The notes under the pieces: model-generated
The model's database searches: none
What the model was told of the DNA's origin: nothing
What the model saw: only the letters and a program-made list of their open reading frames with translations
Shown here: positions 44,799-53,425 of the stretch, piece by piece
Position numbering within the stretch: position 1 is the stretch's first letter
How the letters are laid out: the number at the start of each line of letters is the position of its first letter
Program-made: the position numbers and the translations under genes
Source: Nitrospinaceae bacterium UBA3496
Lineage (GTDB): Bacteria; UBA8248
NCBI GenBank assembly: GCA_002377645.1
Contig: DFQF01000023.1
Span: 1 to 64,000, forward strand
Direction: 5' to 3'
Length of the DNA: 64,000 nucleotides

Positions 44799-46019
44799 AT
44801 GGCAGAAGAAATAAATGCAATTGAGGTAAATGAAAATTACGTTGTCGAACTTGCACAAGAACTTATACAAATCCCCGCAGAGAATCCTCCAGGAGATTGT
44901 TCTGATGTGGCTGAAAAGATTCTAAAAGAACTGCAATCAATTGGAATCAGCAATATCAAAACATATGAATATGAAAAAGGAATGCCAAATTTCATTATAC
45001 AAACAGGTGACGGAAATCCCGATGCAGGACATTTTGTCATCGGCGGACATATGGATACTGTTCCGGTTCATCCGGACGAAATTGAATCTTGGAAAGTCCC
45101 ACCATTTAGTGGGAAGTTAGTAGAAGATGAAATTTGGGGAAGAGGAGCTGCCGATATGAAAGGAGCTCTTGCATCAACCATCGGTGCTTTTAAAGCTATC
45201 CAAGAACAAAAGATTAAACTCCCTGGAATACTCACATGGGTGCTATTGTCCGACGGAGAACATGGAGATTTTTATGGCGCACAATCTCTGGTAAACAACG
45301 GAATTCTTAAAGAACTAAATGGTGACATGGTTTTATATACAGAATCCACAAGCAACAATGTTATCCGTTCTTTTAAGGGTCGCATTTTCTTCGAAATCAA
45401 AGTTCGTGGCAGATCAGTTCACGTAAGCGTTCCTGAAAAAGGGATCAATGCTATCGAAAAATTGGCTAAAATTATTGACGCTTTTCAAGCAAACCGTATT
45501 GCCCCGGAACCAGATCCTTTTCTAGGTCCTTGTACACTGACATTTTCCACAATTAAAGGAGGTTCAGCTGTCAATGTTGTCGGAGGAAGAGCAAGCGCTA
45601 CTTTCGACGTAAGAATGATTCCAGGACAAGAATCATCTGAAGTAAAAAAACAATTAGAAGAAATTATAGAAGAACTAAAGTCAGAAGACCCTGAAATAGA
45701 TGCCACTCTGGAAATAATCCCAAGTGGTGCAAGAGAAGTAACAGAAATCTTAGAGGAAGAACCAGTTGTAGAACTAATGAAAAGAGTGGTCCCGGCTGTA
45801 AGAGGAACTGAAAACGAATTTCTACCTGGAATAGAATCTCCAGGGGCTCTTAGATTATTCATAGAAAATGGGATTCCTGGAGTTTTCTTTGGACCTGGTG
45901 AGTTTATATCTGAGGCGCATTTGCCTAATGAAAGAGTTCCAGCAAAAAATTTAATTCATGCTGCATCAATGTTTGCGACCGCCGCAAAAGAAGTTTGCAA
46001 CGGTCCCAAACTTAAATAA
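44799..46019 (+). CDS. M20 family metallopeptidase (ArgE/DapE/CPG2-like)
   Basis: 406 residues. FVIGGHMDTVPVHPDE near residue 82 and WGRGAADMKGALAS near 112 give the first metal ligands, LSDGEHGDFYGA near 150 the bridging acidic residue, and SEAHLPNERVPAKNL near 378 the last His. A dimerisation domain lies in residues 190-305. One common Glu pair position reads DGEHGD rather than DEE, close to the CPG2/DapE pattern. AGGAG precedes the ATG. It should deacylate an N-acyl amino acid or split a dipeptide. It is the second M20 gene in the window. Confidence 0.88.
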   Translation: MAEEINAIEVNENYVVELAQELIQIPAENPPGDCSDVAEKILKELQSIGISNIKTYEYEKGMPNFIIQTGDGNPDAGHFVIGGHMDTVPVHPDEIESWKVPPFSGKLVEDEIWGRGAADMKGALASTIGAFKAIQEQKIKLPGILTWVLLSDGEHGDFYGAQSLVNNGILKELNGDMVLYTESTSNNVIRSFKGRIFFEIKVRGRSVHVSVPEKGINAIEKLAKIIDAFQANRIAPEPDPFLGPCTLTFSTIKGGSAVNVVGGRASATFDVRMIPGQESSEVKKQLEEIIEELKSEDPEIDATLEIIPSGAREVTEILEEEPVVELMKRVVPAVRGTENEFLPGIESPGALRLFIENGIPGVFFGPGEFISEAHLPNERVPAKNLIHAASMFATAAKEVCNGPKLK

Positions 46020-46029
46020 ACATTTTAGA

Positions 46030-46407
46030 TTAATAGCCTTCGTCAATGACTTCTTTTAATTGATTACATCCTGCAACTAATGCGGTCATTCCACATGGAG
46101 GCAACATACATTCTAGAGCTTCAGTAGCCTCTTCTACCGTTGCACCAAGTTGAAGTGCTTTCTTTAGGTGATTACGAATACCTTCCAAGTCGGAAGGGTC
46201 GCGAGAAGCACTCGCAACCGCTATGAAGAGTTCCTTGTATTTTTCATGGAAAGGACCTTCTTTCTTCATTATATGGTTCTTCAATTCTTCATAATGCTCC
46301 AAGAGATCAGGGTCAACCTCACATAGAAGTTCATATGCGGGATAAATAAATCCTCTTGCAGCCAACATCTGATCGTAAAGGGCTTTGCCCCTTTCACTCA
46401 TCGCCAT
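46030..46407 (-). CDS. Carboxymuconolactone decarboxylase family protein (no CxxC)
   Basis: 125 residues of the small CMD fold. The conserved helix pair is EKYKELFIAVASASRDP near residue 53 and IRNHLKKALQLGATVEEATEALECMLPPCGMTAL near 80-110. The redox CxxC of AhpD is absent. It is a close relative of the gene at 62904 (shared NH-KALQLGAT type segment). It sits first downstream of a cluster of MBL-fold, selenoprotein CMD, LLM and PNPOx genes, all on the minus strand. Ring-lactone decarboxylation or a structural role are both possible. Confidence 0.82.
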   Translation of the reverse strand: MAMSERGKALYDQMLAARGFIYPAYELLCEVDPDLLEHYEELKNHIMKKEGPFHEKYKELFIAVASASRDPSDLEGIRNHLKKALQLGATVEEATEALECMLPPCGMTALVAGCNQLKEVIDEGY

Positions 46408-46440
46408 TATTAACCTTCCATAGGATAGTAAAGTTGACAG

Positions 46441-47208
46441 TTAGACATAAGGATAAACATCATGCTCAAGAACTGTAATTTCATGCCCCGGCAAGATATA
46501 TTCTTCTTTAGAAGCAATAGAAATACATCTATCTATACTATTAATAGCATCACTCATACTTGACATTTGACCGGCAGGAACTCGTCGATCTAACCCTTCC
46601 TGTATTTGTATAACATCGGCAGCAATTACATATGTACCAACTTTTGTCTCAACTGCGACAGAACAATGTCCAGGAGTGTGTCCAGGAGTATGGAAATACA
46701 TGACACCTGGAACAATTTCGAATTCATCTTTCCAAATAGGTTCAAAAATAATATTTTGTTGGGCATAAACAGGCCATCTTGTATTTGGGTGGATCGGGGA
46801 ATCATACGGCTTGGCTTGCAAACTAACTGGACACATTGCGTATTGCAATTCTTTAGCCCAAACATATTTTACGGCATTAGGAAAAAGATCGCAGTTCTGA
46901 GAATGATCCCAGTGCAAATGGGTTAGAATCAAAATTTCTACGTCCTCACATTTCCAACCAGCACTTTCAATCTGTTTTTTTACATCCTGTTCTGGAGTTC
47001 TAGTAGCTGGCCAAGGCGCGCCCCCACGTTCAGGATCTAAATAACTTGTATCTACTACGATCTTTTGATCTGCTCCCTCAATTAAATAAATAAATGAAGG
47101 AATATCAATTTTCGTTCCAAAATTGGTCCAATAAACCATATTTGAATAATCGGTATGAATAGTTCCACAATGTAGAGGTCTAATACTTAATTCAGCCATT
47201 CTTCCCAT
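46441..47208 (-). CDS. MBL-fold metallohydrolase (N-acyl homoserine lactonase-like)
   Basis: 255 residues. The dinuclear zinc motif is LTHLHWDHSQNCD near residue 94 (HxHxDH), with FHTPGHTPGHCSV near 174 (third His), IAADVIQ (bridging Asp) and LPGHEITV near 243 (last His). The AttM/AiiA lactonase branch shows the same order, so a lactone or ester substrate is likely. The catalytic residues are all present. It lies between CMD genes on both sides, separated by 24-33 bases, consistent with opening of a lactone intermediate. Two Met codons (47208 and 47199) compete as start. Confidence 0.88.
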   Translation of the reverse strand: MGRMAELSIRPLHCGTIHTDYSNMVYWTNFGTKIDIPSFIYLIEGADQKIVVDTSYLDPERGGAPWPATRTPEQDVKKQIESAGWKCEDVEILILTHLHWDHSQNCDLFPNAVKYVWAKELQYAMCPVSLQAKPYDSPIHPNTRWPVYAQQNIIFEPIWKDEFEIVPGVMYFHTPGHTPGHCSVAVETKVGTYVIAADVIQIQEGLDRRVPAGQMSSMSDAINSIDRCISIASKEEYILPGHEITVLEHDVYPYV

Positions 47209-47232
47209 CCTTTTCTGTTTGAAGTTATCTTC

Positions 47233-47832
47233 CTAAACGTTAGCTTTCCTCGAAAATTCGACTACATCCATTAACTCTTGAGGGCCCTTTAAAGGAGCAG
47301 CATCTAGACCTAAGGATATATTAATACGATTACTAAAATTTCTATAAGAAACTGAAGCAATAATATCTAAAATATTTTCATCACTAAAACCTACATTTCT
47401 TAATTTATTGAGGTCATCTTCAGACATTGAATGATGGTCAAAAGTGAGTTTTTCTGCAAATATTAGCATCGCCTTATCTGAATCATCTAAAATGGAAGAG
47501 TTGTCTCTGTCCATTACAACTCCAGCAACATCTGTCAAACTTACTTGATCGCCACTTTCATCACGGAAATTTTGGCCATGATTAAGAGTTCAACCATAGC
47601 AACCACCAATAGTAGCTATATAATAGGAAATTAGTTCTTCCCTTCTTTTCCCAAGCGTAGAATTCCCTCCATGTACTGCCATATTCATTGTCTGTCTACC
47701 ATTCAGCACATCAGGTCTCCGTGCCATAGTAAGCAAAAGTTTTGGCACTGCACCTCTTTGCTCATTAATTTTTTCCAAAATAGACTTAGCCGGTTCTTCT
47801 GTATCACCTAAACGTAAGGATGACATCCACAT
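47233..47832 (-). CDS. AhpD/carboxymuconolactone decarboxylase-like selenoprotein with CxxU motif (in-frame UGA)
   Basis: A 199-residue product if the UGA at 47592-47590 is decoded as selenocysteine (residue 81). The motif reads C78-Y-G-U81-T-L-N-H85, matching the CxxCxxxH active site of AhpD-type peroxidases with Sec for the second Cys. The frame continues smoothly through GQNFRDESG and into the second CMD half (DKAMLIFAEKLT, DDLNKLRNVGFSDENILDIIA). AGGAGG precedes the ATG. A 7-bp hairpin follows the UGA at 47560-47582. It probably reduces peroxides or other oxidised substrates using a thiol partner. It sits between MBL-fold and LLM genes. Confidence 0.92.
47560..47582 (-). promoter_or_regulatory. 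Candidate bacterial SECIS hairpin in the CMD selenoprotein gene
   Basis: On the minus strand ATCATGG and CCGTGAT form a 7-bp stem (one G-U pair) with a 9-base loop, starting 7 bases after the UGA. The loop begins 15 bases from the UGA, close to the distance known for bacterial SECIS elements. Confidence 0.6.
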
Positions 47833-47853
47833 AAAATAGAAACCTCCTAATAA

Positions 47854-48906
47854 TTAATTTGCAGAACTTTTAACTTCTTTCTTTTTAAAGTGGGGGATTA
47901 CTTCTGTAGCAAATCTTTCTAAAGATTTTATTGCATCACGTTGATTAATTCCTCTAAGCAAAAAATTCATCACATGATTTATTTTAAAATCTTTTTCTAA
48001 ACGCTCAATATCTTCTATTACTTTCTCCGGAGGACCTATAACCCCTCCTCCTTCAATTTGCTCACGTATGGATAATTTATAACTCATATTTCTCTTTAAA
48101 GATTCTTTCTGCTCAATTGGCATTTCAATTGAATTCACCTCACTCCTATAATTAAGATACCAGGATTCTGCTGGTTCAATTTCTTTCCAAGCTGATTCCG
48201 GATCATCTGTAACATGAATATTATGCGCTAAAAGATATTCGCATTCCTCGGGATCTTTTCCCTGCGCTAATAAACCATCTTTATATAATTGTATTTTTTC
48301 AAGATAATGTTCTGCCCCTTTATGACCAGCGGAAGCCATAACATAAAATCCCTTTTCAGCTGCATATTGATATGTTTCAGGACTAGTACCTGATATCCAA
48401 ATTGGCAAAGGATCTTGTACTGGTTTCGGATATATTGCTGTGTCAATACAACTGTAATACTTCCCGTGAAAAGTTAGCGTCTCTCCAGCAAGAAGCCTAG
48501 TCATAATTTCGATTCCCTCATGCATTCGTTCTCGACTCTCAGAAGGATCTATATTAAAACCCTGAAATTCTTTGGGTTGAGAACCTCTTCCAATACCAAA
48601 ATCAAGCCTACCACCACTTAAAACATCTACTAAGGCTGCCTGTTCTGCAAGACGAATAGGATTGTGAAAAGGAACGATACTGATTGCCGTACCAACCCTT
48701 ATTTTTTTGGTTTTCTGCGCTATTGCCAAGGCAACCATAAGAGCATCTGGACACATTCCTACTCTAGAAAAATGGTGTTCAGCAACCCAAGCAGCATCAA
48801 AACCTAATTCATCGGCTAACACGCACTGCTCCATTAGGTTGTCATACTCGTCTTGATAGGATTCTCCTTCAGCGCAAGAAGGGATGAAAAAGATTGAAAA
48901 CTTCAT
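47854..48906 (-). CDS. LLM class flavin-dependent oxidoreductase
   Basis: 350 residues, luciferase alkanal-monooxygenase-like branch: FDAAWVAEHHFSRVGMCPDALMVALA near residue 34 (active-site HH), VGTAISIVPFHNPIRLAEQAALVDVLS near 72, and GRLDFGIGRGSQPKEFQGF near 100. The full length and the EHHF motif fit true flavin monooxygenases more closely than the other three LLM proteins here. AGGAG precedes the ATG. The PNPOx-like gene upstream (21 bases) and the selenoprotein downstream (21 bases) are in the same direction, so oxygenation followed by peroxide handling is conceivable. Confidence 0.9.
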   Translation of the reverse strand: MKFSIFFIPSCAEGESYQDEYDNLMEQCVLADELGFDAAWVAEHHFSRVGMCPDALMVALAIAQKTKKIRVGTAISIVPFHNPIRLAEQAALVDVLSGGRLDFGIGRGSQPKEFQGFNIDPSESRERMHEGIEIMTRLLAGETLTFHGKYYSCIDTAIYPKPVQDPLPIWISGTSPETYQYAAEKGFYVMASAGHKGAEHYLEKIQLYKDGLLAQGKDPEECEYLLAHNIHVTDDPESAWKEIEPAESWYLNYRSEVNSIEMPIEQKESLKRNMSYKLSIREQIEGGGVIGPPEKVIEDIERLEKDFKINHVMNFLLRGINQRDAIKSLERFATEVIPHFKKKEVKSSAN

Positions 48907-48927
48907 TGCATTACTCCTATAAGAAAA

Positions 48928-49353
48928 TTAAGAAAAAGCTGGGGGTGGATCCATAGTATAAACTTTATCCGCCCTAATCTTGTAAATCACACGAATTTGA
49001 CCCTCTTGTTTATTTGGGTAAGAATCCATATCTAGATATTTTTTTGCAAGTAAGTCTACATGGTCATCGGCACCTACCTCAGTTATATCTAATACACTCC
49101 CTTGGATACCCATCCATAAAAAAGCATTTTCAGGATCGACGATTGCCACAGATACTTTTTTATTTCTCCTCATATTCTTATCTTTAATTCTCCCTTTTGC
49201 AGAATTAACTAGTATAAAATTGTCATCTACACTAAACCAAAGGGGTGACACTTGAGGAGACCCGTCTTTCATCGTAGTAGCCAAGTAAAGCAAGGCTCTA
49301 GTCTGAAGTAGATGTTTATGACTATCTGGAACTTTTTCTAATAAGACAGACAA
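48928..49353 (-). CDS. Pyridoxamine 5'-phosphate oxidase family (PNPOx/F420-type split barrel) protein
   Basis: 141 residues forming a split beta-barrel: ALLYLATTMKDGSPQVSPLWFSVDDNFILVNSAKGRIKDKNMRRNKKVSVAIVDPEN near residues 17-75, the classic flavin/F420 binding arrangement. Such proteins reduce or oxidise substrates with FMN or F420, or supply reduced flavin. It starts at TTG with AAAGGA upstream. It is the first gene of the minus-strand set 46030-49353 and could supply reduced cofactor to the adjacent LLM enzyme (inference). It is divergent from the TauE gene by 125 bases. Confidence 0.87.
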   Translation of the reverse strand: MSVLLEKVPDSHKHLLQTRALLYLATTMKDGSPQVSPLWFSVDDNFILVNSAKGRIKDKNMRRNKKVSVAIVDPENAFLWMGIQGSVLDITEVGADDHVDLLAKKYLDMDSYPNKQEGQIRVIYKIRADKVYTMDPPPAFS

Positions 49354-49478
49354 AAATAAATCCTTTAATTATAAAAAAACCACAAAGAATTTGATGAATA
49401 CTACAATATGCAATAAAGTATGTTTTTTCAAATATACCATAGAAAATTATCTAAATCTTTCGTAGATACAGAGGAAAA

Positions 49479-50210
49479 ATGGAATATTTCGTTGTTTTTT
49501 GTGCAGCCTTTATTGGTTCGGGTCTTAAAGCTGTAGGAGGGTTCGGTTTTGCAACACTGACAACTCCTACTGTTTCTCTATTTTGGGATGTTCCTACCGC
49601 TATCGTAGTCATTTCGATACCAACTTTAGTCACCAGTTTATTAAACTGTTGGAGAACTCGGGAAGCTGCAAAAGAGGGATTTTCAATTTTCCTTCCTTTT
49701 TTTATCTTCAGCCTCATAGGTCTTGGTATTGGACTGACGATCTTGTTAAATATGAATCCTAATTTGATGAAATTTATTTTGGGACTTTATTTAATAGTTC
49801 AAATTAGTTGGGATCACTTTAATGAATCAGAAACGAAAAAAAAAGAAAGCACTTTCAAACGTTCGATTGGAATGGGAGGAATAGCAGGATTAATGTTAGG
49901 AACTGTCGGTATGCCATCACACGTTATTGCCTCTTATCTGACAGGAATGAATTTATCAAAAAACAGATACCTATTTATCTTAAGTAGCACGCAAGTGATT
50001 CTACGAGTAACCACAATAATATTCCTTCAATCAAGGCTCGTAGGTACAGAAGTCATAGGACTTACTGCTATCATGTTTATTCCAGTACTACTTGGGTTTG
50101 TTGTAGGCACTAAAATATACAAGTTTCTTACTGACAAAATATTTTTCACAATTGTTAAAATTATCATCTTACTGATGGGTCTTGCTTTGATTATCAAATT
50201 TCTAATTTAA
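49479..50210 (+). CDS. TauE/SafE family membrane transporter
   Basis: 243 residues, seven to eight hydrophobic helices. The N-terminal repeat begins FIGSGLKAVGGFGFATLTTPTVSLFWDVPTAIVVISIPTLVTSLLNCW, and the internal repeat GIAGLMLGTVGMPSHVIASYLTGMN starts near residue 130. Family members (TSUP) move sulfite, sulfoacetate or other organic anions. GAGGAAAA precedes the ATG. It stands alone on the plus strand between divergent and convergent minus-strand units, so the substrate cannot be inferred from context. It may export sulfite released by a sulfonate pathway. Confidence 0.9.
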   Translation: MEYFVVFCAAFIGSGLKAVGGFGFATLTTPTVSLFWDVPTAIVVISIPTLVTSLLNCWRTREAAKEGFSIFLPFFIFSLIGLGIGLTILLNMNPNLMKFILGLYLIVQISWDHFNESETKKKESTFKRSIGMGGIAGLMLGTVGMPSHVIASYLTGMNLSKNRYLFILSSTQVILRVTTIIFLQSRLVGTEVIGLTAIMFIPVLLGFVVGTKIYKFLTDKIFFTIVKIIILLMGLALIIKFLI

Positions 50211-50388
50211 CACCCGAACTCTCAAACGTTTAGACATCTGAAAACAAGGAAGCTGTTATTCTGCTTTCGAAGAAACAAAACTTCAACACCTATACCTTTT
50301 GATTAGTTTCATGAAATTATCGAACATTCATTAAATGCATTAAGGAGGTGGACACAATAGTTTCGATGTTGACCCAAGCAAATCACTG

Positions 50389-51051
50389 TCAAGGACTTTG
50401 AATAATTCTTTGATAAATTCCTGAAATATTCATTCCAAATTTCGTCTTTTGATTTAATTGAATGTCATTTCTAAAAGTTTCAAGATCTAAAAATTCTTGT
50501 ATGACAAAATATTTATGCGCCCCCTCGACAGCAATAAAGCGTCTTAGCCCTACTGTATTTCCTGAATTCAAAAAGCTTGGCAGATACTTACGAACAAACC
50601 ATGCATTAAATTCTTCAATCGATTCAACTGTTGGATCAAATCTCTCAATACACAAAAAAGGGGCAAAACCCCTCTCGTTTTTTGAAATTTCAGGACCTAT
50701 CCATGAAAGTGTGTAGCGCAGTGGATTTTGGAATTTTTTATGATATGCAGTATCTCTAGGGTTCCGTGTGCGTCGCAGTTCTTGATATGGTGCATCGTAC
50801 AAACAGCCGAGACTTGGAGTTTCATACAAAGTAACAAATTCAGAACCTTGCCCCTGACACAAGTTAAAACTTGCACAACTTTGGAAACCAATATTAAGAC
50901 GTGCGGGAAACATATCTTCAGAAAGCCAAGGCCTAAATTCTGCTTGATCTTCAAAATCTAAATCACAAAATACAGCCAGCATTGCGCTTCCATCATTTGG
51001 CATATGGTTTAATTCAACCATTTTACCAATCAGAAGCGTAGGGTGTTTCAT
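50389..51051 (-). CDS. Uncharacterised protein with two ferredoxin-like (dimeric barrel) halves
   Basis: 220 residues that I do not recognise as a named family. Two similar halves can be seen: an N-terminal unit with LAVFCDLDFEDQAEFRPWLSEDMFPAR and a C-terminal unit with FLCIERFDPTVESIEEFNAWFVRKYLPSF, each a strand, acidic helix and W...LP/FP pattern like EthD-type dimeric alpha-beta barrels. The gene at 62144 has the same design (WLHEEYLPKN). It follows the ABC ATPase gene by 70 bases on the same strand with poor ribosome-site support. A small-molecule lyase or monooxygenase-like role is possible only by analogy of fold. Confidence 0.7.
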   Translation of the reverse strand: MKHPTLLIGKMVELNHMPNDGSAMLAVFCDLDFEDQAEFRPWLSEDMFPARLNIGFQSCASFNLCQGQGSEFVTLYETPSLGCLYDAPYQELRRTRNPRDTAYHKKFQNPLRYTLSWIGPEISKNERGFAPFLCIERFDPTVESIEEFNAWFVRKYLPSFLNSGNTVGLRRFIAVEGAHKYFVIQEFLDLETFRNDIQLNQKTKFGMNISGIYQRIIQSP

Positions 51052-51121
51052 TAGAAGAACACAAAAATCCTTGAAGTACCAAGACTACATCTGGGAGCAT
51101 CAAAAATGTGGAAATCATTTT

Positions 51122-51886
51122 TTAATTTCCTCTTACAGCCTCGGTAGTCTCTTTTTCAAGTTCTACAAATCGTGGGTCAAAAACATCTCTTTTGAAATCT
51201 TCTGACCTTGGGATATCGACTGTAATCTCTTTATGAATTACACCTGGTTGCCCTGCTAGAACAATAATTCTATCCGCAAGGAAAACTGCTTCACTCAAAT
51301 TATGTGTAACATAAAAAATAGTCTTCTTCGTTTTCTTCCATACTTCCACAGTCAGTGATTGTAAGTCTTCTCTTGTCTGCGCATCTAGCGCACCAAAAGG
51401 TTCATCCATAAGCAGAAATTCTGGTTCATATGCATATGCTCTTGCAACTGCAACACGCTGTCTCATCCCACCAGAAAGATTATGCGGATAAAAATGTGCA
51501 AATTTTTCCAAATGAACCAATTCAAGGTATTTCATCGCAATCTCTAATCTCTCTTCTTTTTCTATTCCTTTCATTTCCAAACCAAATTCAACATTTCCAA
51601 GAGCAGTTCTCCATGGGAAAAGTGCATATTCCTGGAAAACAACTGCTCTGTTTAACCTACCGGCTTCTTCTATTGGTCTACCATCCAAACTAATACTACC
51701 ACCTGTTGGACTAAAGAAACCGCCTAGAATATTTAAAAGAGTAGTTTTGCCACAACCAGATAGACCAACGACTACAAGGAATTCGCCGTCTTCTATTTCG
51801 AGATTAATATCCGTCAATGCATGAACAAGCCTATCTTTTAATGTGTACTCCATTTCTAAATTTTGAATGCTTACTTTGGAAGACAT
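51122..51886 (-). CDS. ABC transporter ATP-binding protein (nitrate/sulfonate/taurine type)
   Basis: 254 residues. Walker A is VVGLSGCGKTTLLN near residue 40, the Q-loop VVFQEYALFPWRT near 85, the signature LSGGMRQRVAVARAYA near 140, and Walker B EFLLMDEPFGALD near 158, followed by the H-loop FYVTHNLSEAV. The FPW segment after the Q-loop is typical of SsuB/TauB/NrtD. It energises the permease encoded upstream at 51965. No substrate-binding protein gene is found near, so the ligand and the third component remain unknown. GGGGAAA precedes the ATG. Confidence 0.93.
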   Translation of the reverse strand: MSSKVSIQNLEMEYTLKDRLVHALTDINLEIEDGEFLVVVGLSGCGKTTLLNILGGFFSPTGGSISLDGRPIEEAGRLNRAVVFQEYALFPWRTALGNVEFGLEMKGIEKEERLEIAMKYLELVHLEKFAHFYPHNLSGGMRQRVAVARAYAYEPEFLLMDEPFGALDAQTREDLQSLTVEVWKKTKKTIFYVTHNLSEAVFLADRIIVLAGQPGVIHKEITVDIPRSEDFKRDVFDPRFVELEKETTEAVRGN

Positions 51887-51964
51887 TATTTCCCCTATCT
51901 GTTTCAGTTATTCAATTAATAAATAGTATTAAAATAAACGGCTAAAGCGATGGCCTTCTTTGTA

Positions 51965-52837
51965 TTAGCCTGATCCTACCTCTGCCATCATTCCCCATTT
52001 AATTACGGTCGCTCTTTCAACTCTTTCAAATATAAATTTTTCGATAATAAAACCAACAAGAGCGATAGTTGCAATTCCAACAAGCATAAAACTCATATCC
52101 AAATCTTCTCGGCTATCAAAGATCGCGTACCCAAGTCCCCAGTCACTAGCAGCAACCATTTCTGCAGCAATTCCAGCTCTCCATGCACGAGCAAGACCAA
52201 TACGAATACCAGACAAAATAAACGGCAATGAACCAGGTAGAGTAATTTTCCGGAAAAGAACCATTCCACTTGCATTCATTGATCTAGCAGCCCTTGTCCA
52301 AACAGGGTTTACTGTTTTCACACCTGTCCAAGTAGCAGAAATCGCCGGTAAGGCGGCGGCAAAAGCAGTAATAAATATCATAGTCCCATTTCCAAGGCCA
52401 AACCAAAGAACACATACTGGACTCCATGCTAGTGCTGGAATAGGCAGTAACATACTCATGATTGGAACCATGAATTTCTCGAACCAAACAGAAATACCCA
52501 TAGCAATACCTATAGAAATTCCCACAACGGAAGCTATCGCTATCCCAATAATTATTCTATAAGATGTATGCCAGGCGTGGACACAAAGAATACATGACGT
52601 TTCCCCTGCTTTCAGAAAAATTACTTCATACGCACGTTGTAAAATTGAACTACCAAAAGTTCCAGGGAAAATACCAAAACTAGGAAAAAGAGCTGGCTCA
52701 TCCGCAAACCAAACAAGAATTTCCCAAATTAGGATAACTGCAATAAAGCTCGGAACATTATCCCTTATCCACATTACAGTTCTCTCCCTCCCAGATATTT
52801 GGGGTGGAAGTCTTACTTCATCTCTCTGCGTTACCAT
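51965..52837 (-). CDS. ABC transporter permease (SsuC/TauC-like)
   Basis: 290 residues with five to six membrane helices. The cytoplasmic EAA-type motif is in ARSMNASGMVLFRKITLPGSLPFILSGIRIGLARAWRAGIAAEM near residue 200. The N-terminus has a cytoplasmic stretch of about 25 residues before the first helix. An unusual Cys/His segment (TSCILCVHAWHTSYR) precedes the permease core. It pairs with the ATPase encoded 78 bases downstream. The upstream cupin, M14-like and Gfo/Idh genes in the same direction suggest a sugar acid, amide or organosulfur substrate, without proof. Confidence 0.92.
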   Translation of the reverse strand: MVTQRDEVRLPPQISGRERTVMWIRDNVPSFIAVILIWEILVWFADEPALFPSFGIFPGTFGSSILQRAYEVIFLKAGETSCILCVHAWHTSYRIIIGIAIASVVGISIGIAMGISVWFEKFMVPIMSMLLPIPALAWSPVCVLWFGLGNGTMIFITAFAAALPAISATWTGVKTVNPVWTRAARSMNASGMVLFRKITLPGSLPFILSGIRIGLARAWRAGIAAEMVAASDWGLGYAIFDSREDLDMSFMLVGIATIALVGFIIEKFIFERVERATVIKWGMMAEVGSG

Positions 52838-52929
52838 TCCTAGATCCTCTTTTATGAATTAAAATATCTTTTTTTTTAAAATTGATTTAGAAACTATACT
52901 TGAAAAACAAGTAAGTGCAAACAAACATT

Positions 52930-53397
52930 CTACTTACTTTTCTTACTTTTCTTCTTGCTCTTTGCAGATTCACCTTTCTTTGCAATTTTAGTATATTTAT
53001 CTACTACTTCTTTCTTCGCAGACTTTCCTAGATGTGCTCCAAAAATACTTTGGTCTTCTGGTATTCCCTCTATCCCCCATGAATTATCTTTAGCAACAAT
53101 AAAAATCACATCTTCATCATCTGTAGCAACCATGCTGTGAAGAGAATTTGCAGGAATATGAATTATTCCTCCAGTTTGTATCGTTTTTCGCTTCCCATCA
53201 ATCATAGCTTTCAATCTTCCTTTTTGCACAAAAATAAACTGTTCATTGGGATGTCTATGAGGTCTACTCCCTGTTCCTGCGGGTTTGTCAATAATACCAA
53301 AAAGCATTTTGTCTCCATCTGCCCATACTCCTTCAGAAGTACTGTAACTTTCTCCCGCAAGATTCCTCTTCATAGTTTTGGGATTATAAAATGGCAT
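52930..53397 (-). CDS. Single-domain cupin protein
   Basis: 155 residues. The first metal motif is GSRPHRHPNEQFIFV near residue 42 (HxH...E) and the second is IPANSLHSMVATDD near 81. A Lys-rich tail (KIAKKGESAKSKKKSKKSK) ends the protein. It is a paralogue of the first half of the bicupin at 55633. GGAG precedes the ATG. It is cotranscribed with the M14-like gene upstream and the ABC permease downstream. The reaction is unknown. Confidence 0.87.
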   Translation of the reverse strand: MPFYNPKTMKRNLAGESYSTSEGVWADGDKMLFGIIDKPAGTGSRPHRHPNEQFIFVQKGRLKAMIDGKRKTIQTGGIIHIPANSLHSMVATDDEDVIFIVAKDNSWGIEGIPEDQSIFGAHLGKSAKKEVVDKYTKIAKKGESAKSKKKSKKSK

Positions 53398-53425
53398 ATG
53401 TTCTCCAAGTTTGATTTAAATTCTA

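Noticed and set aside
47233..47538. A separate 101-residue gene, and a separate 80-residue gene at 47590-47832
   Set aside because: Both are pieces of one CMD-like protein joined through an in-frame UGA at the CxxU position; the second piece has no ribosome site of its own.
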